Assembly (NCBI RefSeq): GCF_000428765.1
Contig: NZ_AUAO01000001.1
Coordinates: 124,001 to 188,000 of the forward strand
Direction of reading: 5' to 3'
Source of the DNA: Brevundimonas aveniformis DSM 17977
GTDB taxonomy: Bacteria > Pseudomonadota > Alphaproteobacteria > Caulobacterales > Caulobacteraceae
Length of the DNA stretch: 64,000 bases
Made by a program: the position numbers and the translations under genes. Under the pieces are notes generated by a model. That model worked only from the letters and a program-made list of their open reading frames with translations. It did no database searches and was not told where the DNA came from. Below, piece after piece: positions 59,958-64,000 of the stretch (its first letter is position 1; every line of letters begins with the position of its first letter).

Positions 59958-61208
59958 ATGACAATCCACGTCTCCTCGTCGCTTCGCGCGACGGGATGCG
60001 CCGTAGCCGCGTTGATCGCAGCTTACGCAGGTCAGGCGCTCGCCGACCCCGCTCCTTCCTATGACAGTCTCGTCGGCCAATCCGACGCGGCCCCTCTCAA
60101 CCTTGAAGCCGCAGCTTTGGCCGAGGCGGCGGAGGCTCGTGTCCGACAGGCAGGCGTTCGGACAAATCCCGAACTCTCGCTGGACATTGAGAACGCGCTC
60201 GGCTCCGGTCCCTTCACAGGTTACGGCGCAGCTGAGACGACGCTGTCGGTTTCCCAAGACCTCGAACTATTCGGGCGACGGCGGGCGCGCATCGATGTCG
60301 CTCGTGCAGAAGCCGGGGTCGCCGGGCTGCGGCGAGACGCGGCGGGCGTGGAAGCGGCTTCGCGCCTTGCCCTAGCCTATGCTGAGGCGGAGGCCGCTCA
60401 ACGGCGCTTCGCTCTCACCGAAGAAATGCTCAGCATTACCTTGGCAGACGGGCGCGCGGCCCTTGCCTTGGTCGAGGAGGGCCGCGAGCCTCTCGTGCGC
60501 GGGCTCCAGGCGGAAAGCGAAGTGGCCGCCGCCCGCGCGGCCTATGACGAAGCCCAGGCGGAACGGGACGCCGCCTTCGCCCGGCTCACGGCAGTCGCCA
60601 TGCTCGTTGCCCCGATCACGTCCATCGAAGACAGCCTCTTGGATCGCGCTCCGTCATCCAGCGGAGTGACGGCCTCCGAGACCCTTGGGGTCCAGGTGGC
60701 GCAAGCCGAACGAGACGTGGCCGAGGAACGCATTGAAGTGGAGCGCGTCCGTGCGCTCCCGGATGTGACGGCCTCGGTTGGCTTTCGTCGGTTCGAGGCG
60801 GAGGACGCCACCGCCCTGACCTTCGGGGTCAGTGTTCCACTTCCGCTGTTCGACCGGAACAGAGGCAACATCGACGCCGCCCATGCCGAGTTTCGCGCCG
60901 CCGAGGCGCGCGTCGATCAGGCCCGACAGGAGGCTGTCGCCGACAGGGCCGCCGCCATGGCGCGTCTGGCCGGGTCCGCCAGCCGAGTGCGCGCGGCTGA
61001 CGGCGGGGTTACGGCCGCTGAGGAAGCGTATCGGCTCACCCGGATTGGCTTCGAGGCCGGTCGCATTTCCCAGCTTGAACTGCGCGCGTCCAGGTCGGCC
61101 CTGATTGCAGCGCGCAACGCCGCCATCGACGCCCGTCTCGCCCGCGTCCGCGCGGAAATCGATCTTGCGCGGCTTGATGGCCGCATCCCGTTTGGAGGCT
61201 CGCTTTAA
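59958..61208 (+). CDS. czcC: TolC-family outer-membrane efflux protein (CzcC-like)
   Basis: A 416-residue outer-membrane channel subunit. After a signal peptide (ending ALA), two long helical repeats alternate with beta strands as in TolC proteins (for example RTNPELSLDIENALGSG, GRRRARIDVARAEAG, LTRIGFEAGRISQLEL). It couples with CzcB and CzcA to expel Co, Zn or Cd. Its stop and the czcB start overlap (TAATG). Confidence 0.88.
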   Translation: MTIHVSSSLRATGCAVAALIAAYAGQALADPAPSYDSLVGQSDAAPLNLEAAALAEAAEARVRQAGVRTNPELSLDIENALGSGPFTGYGAAETTLSVSQDLELFGRRRARIDVARAEAGVAGLRRDAAGVEAASRLALAYAEAEAAQRRFALTEEMLSITLADGRAALALVEEGREPLVRGLQAESEVAAARAAYDEAQAERDAAFARLTAVAMLVAPITSIEDSLLDRAPSSSGVTASETLGVQVAQAERDVAEERIEVERVRALPDVTASVGFRRFEAEDATALTFGVSVPLPLFDRNRGNIDAAHAEFRAAEARVDQARQEAVADRAAAMARLAGSASRVRAADGGVTAAEEAYRLTRIGFEAGRISQLELRASRSALIAARNAAIDARLARVRAEIDLARLDGRIPFGGSL

Positions 61209-62374
61209 TGCGCTCGTTCACATCTCCGCGCTGGCTGATCGCCGGTGCCATCGCCGCCGTTGTCGTCGTGGGTGGCGGCTATGCGGCCTTCCGCATGATG
61301 GGCGCTCCCGAGGCCGCCCAAGACGAAGATGCCGATGGAGAGGACGGTCACGCTGAAGAGGGGGGCGAAGAAGGTCACATCGACCTGACGCCCGCACAGA
61401 TCGAGGCAGCCGACATCGAGGTGGTCGCCGTCGGGCGCGGCGGCGGTGAAGAAACCCACATCGCTGGCCGCGTCGAACCGATGGTGGATGCCCGCGCTGC
61501 GGTCGCAGCCTACATAGGCGGACGGGTGGAGCGGGTGCTGGTCGCCCCTGGCCAGTCGGTGCGCGCCGGACAGGCGCTCGTCATTCTGGTCAGCGGCGAC
61601 GCGGCGAGCCTTCGCGCAGAAGCTGACGCGGCTCAGGCTGCCTATGTGGCCGCCGAACAGGCTCACACGCGAGACGAGGAACTGGCCGAACAGGGCGTGG
61701 TCGCTCAACGCGAAGCGGAGGTCTCTCATGCGGAGGCGCTAAGCGCCCAGGCCGCCGCTCGCGCCGCCCGCGCGCGGGTTGAAGCGGCCGGAGGCCCGTC
61801 AGCCTCTGGACGGGTCCAGGTCGTGAGCCCGATCTCCGGCGTCGTCACCAACGTCCAGGTCGGCCCTGGCGGCTTCGTGCCTCAGGCGGGGATCGTGGCG
61901 GAGGTGTCCAATCCCTCGCGTCTCGAACTGATCTTCAACGCGCCGCCCTCAGTAGCGTCTCAGGTGCAGGTAGGATCGACGCTGCGGGTTGATGGTCCCA
62001 ACGGCGGCTTCCAAGCTACTGTGACCGGCGTCGCCGCCGACACGGGAGAGGAGAGCAACGCCACGCTCATTCGCGCGCGCGCCAACGGCATCATCGCCCT
62101 CCCGGCGGGATCGGCGGTAACGGGCGCGGTCGTGACCGGCTCGACGAACGGCCTCACCGTGCCGACCGATGCGGTCCAGACGGTCGAGGGGCGCACGGTC
62201 GTCTTCGTGCGCACCGACGACGGCTTCCGAGCCGTGCCGGTCTTGACGGGCCGCGCGTCCGGGGACCGCGTCGAGATCGTTCAGGGCCTAACTGGCACCG
62301 AGCGCATCGCGGGACGCAACGCCTTCCTTCTGAAGGCTCAGTTGGGCGCGGGCAGCGCCGAGCACGGTCACTAA
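61208..62374 (+). CDS. czcB: RND efflux periplasmic adaptor (CzcB-like)
   Basis: A 388-residue adaptor with an N-terminal membrane anchor, an acidic segment rich in Asp, Glu and His (EDADGEDGHAEEGGEEGHI) and the barrel-sandwich hybrid (IAGRVEPMVDARAAVAAYIG...). The acidic-histidine stretch is typical of metal efflux adaptors. It links CzcC to CzcA and sits 10 bases before czcA. Confidence 0.9.
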   Translation: MRSFTSPRWLIAGAIAAVVVVGGGYAAFRMMGAPEAAQDEDADGEDGHAEEGGEEGHIDLTPAQIEAADIEVVAVGRGGGEETHIAGRVEPMVDARAAVAAYIGGRVERVLVAPGQSVRAGQALVILVSGDAASLRAEADAAQAAYVAAEQAHTRDEELAEQGVVAQREAEVSHAEALSAQAAARAARARVEAAGGPSASGRVQVVSPISGVVTNVQVGPGGFVPQAGIVAEVSNPSRLELIFNAPPSVASQVQVGSTLRVDGPNGGFQATVTGVAADTGEESNATLIRARANGIIALPAGSAVTGAVVTGSTNGLTVPTDAVQTVEGRTVVFVRTDDGFRAVPVLTGRASGDRVEIVQGLTGTERIAGRNAFLLKAQLGAGSAEHGH

Positions 62375-62384
62375 GGGGGCGCGG

Positions 62385-64000
62385 ATGTTCAAGTTCATCA
62401 TCGAGGCCAGCGTCCGCTTTCGCTGGTTCGTCGTGCTCGCCGTCGCGGTCGTCTCGGCCTACGGGCTGTTCGAGTTGACAAGGCTGCCTATCGACGCGGT
62501 GCCCGACATCACCAACCGTCAGGTGCAGGTCAACACCGTGGCGCCAGCGCTCGCGCCCGAGCAGATCGAGCGCCAAGTCACCTACCCCATCGAAACGGCC
62601 ATGGCGGGGATACCGGGCCTGGAGAGCACACGTTCGATCAGCCGCAACGGCTTTTCTCAGATCACTGTCATCTTCACTGATCAGACGGACATCTACTTTG
62701 CTCGGCAGCAGGTGTCTGAGCGGATGGAACAGGTCCAGGGAGACCTGCCCGACGGCGCAGAACCCATGTTGTCGGCCATTACTACGGGCCTTGGCGAAGT
62801 CCTGATGTGGACCGTCGATTTCACGCCGTTCAACGCCGACAACATGGCCCAGCCGGGCCAGCCGGGCTGGCAGGCGGGTGGTCTCTTTCTCACCCCGGAG
62901 GGCGACCTTCTAAGGACGCCCGCAGAGCGGGCTACATATCTCCGAACGGTCCAGGACTGGATCATCGCGCCGCAGATGCGCTCCACGCCCGGCCTCGCCG
63001 GGGTTGATACGAACGGCGGCTACGTGAAGGAATACGCCGTTCGGCCCGACGCGGGTCGCCTTTCAAGCTACGGCCTGGGCGTCGGCGATCTCGTTAGGGC
63101 GCTGGAACGCGCCAATACCCAAGCGGGCGCGGGGTTCATCCAGAGGGCAGGGGAGGCATTAGTCGTTCGCACGGACGCGCTGGCCTCCACAGTCGAAGAT
63201 CTGGCCCAGGCCCCCGTGGTCAACCGGGCGGGGCTTGTCGTTCGCGTAGCGGATGTGGCGACGGTCGAACTCGGGCAGGCTCCCCGCCTGGGCGGGGCCA
63301 GCCGGGATGGTCACGAGGCGGTCCTTGGCACCGCGCTGATGATCGCGGGCGGCAACAGCCGCACGGTGGCCCAAGCAGCACGAGAACGCTTGGAGGAGGT
63401 GTCGTCATCGCTTCCGCCCGGCATCGAGGCGGAGGTGGTGCTGGACCGCAGCGCGTTGGTGAACGCGACCATCCAGACGGTGGCGCGGAACCTGACCGAG
63501 GGCGCTCTGCTGGTCATCCTCGTGCTCTTCCTGCTGCTCGGCAACATCCGGGCCGCTTCGATCACGGCTCTCATGATTCCGATCAGCTTCCTGTTCGCGG
63601 TCATCGGCATGAACCGCTTCGGGATCAGCGGAAACCTGATGAGCCTGGGCGCACTCGACTTCGGTCTTCTCGTAGATGGCGCGGTGGTGGTGATCGAGAA
63701 CACCCTGATGATGCTGGCTCAGCGGCGGGCCGACCTCGGCCGGTTGCTGACCCGGCGAGAGCGGCTCGATGTGGCGGTCCAGTCGGCGCGGCAGATGGTG
63801 CGCCCTGCCGCCTTCGGTCAGTTGATCATCCTGCTGGTGTTCACGCCCCTGCTCCTGCTGGAGGGTGTCGAGGGCAAGACCTTCATCCCGATGGGCGCGA
63901 CAGTGATGCTGGCCCTTGTCGGCGCTTTCATCTTCTCCTTCACATTCGTCCCGGCGATGGCGGCGCTGCTAGTCCGCGAGCCCAAACTCGCTGCGGACGG
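62385..64000 (+). CDS. czcA: Heavy-metal RND efflux pump (CzcA-like), partial
   Basis: The first 538 residues of an RND pump; the rest lies beyond the window. The N terminus FKFIIEASVRFRWFVVLAV is the first membrane helix, followed by LPIDAVPDITNRQVQVNTVAP, the classic CzcA start. Membrane segments with GALDFGLLVDGAVVVIEN near the end contain proton-relay acidic residues. The substrate (Co/Zn/Cd) is inferred from the family. Confidence 0.93.
   Translation, partial: MFKFIIEASVRFRWFVVLAVAVVSAYGLFELTRLPIDAVPDITNRQVQVNTVAPALAPEQIERQVTYPIETAMAGIPGLESTRSISRNGFSQITVIFTDQTDIYFARQQVSERMEQVQGDLPDGAEPMLSAITTGLGEVLMWTVDFTPFNADNMAQPGQPGWQAGGLFLTPEGDLLRTPAERATYLRTVQDWIIAPQMRSTPGLAGVDTNGGYVKEYAVRPDAGRLSSYGLGVGDLVRALERANTQAGAGFIQRAGEALVVRTDALASTVEDLAQAPVVNRAGLVVRVADVATVELGQAPRLGGASRDGHEAVLGTALMIAGGNSRTVAQAARERLEEVSSSLPPGIEAEVVLDRSALVNATIQTVARNLTEGALLVILVLFLLLGNIRAASITALMIPISFLFAVIGMNRFGISGNLMSLGALDFGLLVDGAVVVIENTLMMLAQRRADLGRLLTRRERLDVAVQSARQMVRPAAFGQLIILLVFTPLLLLEGVEGKTFIPMGATVMLALVGAFIFSFTFVPAMAALLVREPKLAAD

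Overview
The window is high-GC, densely packed DNA typical of an alphaproteobacterium. The gene content (respiratory nitrate reductase, class II ribonucleotide reductase, NnrS, TRAP-driven sugar-acid uptake, FecR/CHASE2 proteins, CoA-dependent anthranilate breakdown) suggests Caulobacteraceae, most like Brevundimonas. That assignment is an inference from recognised families, not from a marker gene. No rRNA, tRNA or CRISPR array was seen.

Layout. (1) 1-1741: end of an unknown gene, then pnuC-nadR for nicotinamide riboside salvage. (2) 1759-8141: a carbohydrate locus with a LacI regulator, a secreted pectate-lyase-like enzyme, a hydratase of the 2-keto-4-pentenoate/fumarylacetoacetase fold and a complete TRAP transporter. 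Two near-identical 14-bp candidate LacI operators tie it together. (3) 8155-34931: an anaerobic nitrate-respiration region with hemN, a tyrosine-decarboxylase-like gene coupled to moaD-moaE-moaB, a lipoprotein, a hemerythrin, nrdJ, nnrS, modABC, moaA, a Crp/Fnr regulator, a fused narK, narGHJI, a parvulin, a beta-barrel protein and a second hemerythrin. At least five perfect TTGA-N6-TCAA boxes lie in its intergenic gaps. No nir, nor or nos genes are in view, so the window supports nitrate to nitrite plus nitric-oxide handling. (4) 34860-41022: a cyclic-nucleotide block with a PycTM-like membrane protein, a CpdA-type phosphodiesterase, a CHASE2 class III cyclase, a FecR-domain protein and a TPR/beta-barrel outer-membrane protein. 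(5) 41272-51956: aerobic anthranilate breakdown through CoA thioesters (ligase, monooxygenase/reductase, SDR, enoyl-CoA hydratase, acyl-CoA dehydrogenase, RidA, fused hydratase/dehydrogenase, thioesterase). (6) 52255-54099: a CPBP protease and an AraC regulator. (7) 54127-59447: a mercury-resistance operon (merR, merT, merP, merA) between two directly repeated IS6-type elements, with a third internally deleted IS copy outside. (8) 59556-64000: a czc-type metal efflux operon running off the end.

In region 3, MoaA/B/D/E and ModABC supply molybdenum cofactor for NarG, NarJ matures the enzyme, and NarK brings in nitrate. HemN and NrdJ replace oxygen-dependent steps. NnrS and the hemerythrins fit nitrosative-stress defence. 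The Crp/Fnr regulator lacks FNR-type cluster cysteines but keeps the FNR-type recognition helix, so it is the obvious candidate to bind these boxes.

The most unusual element is region 4. A Pycsar-type effector family member sits beside a cyclic-nucleotide phosphodiesterase and a sensor cyclase, whereas described Pycsar systems pair the effector with a dedicated pyrimidine cyclase.
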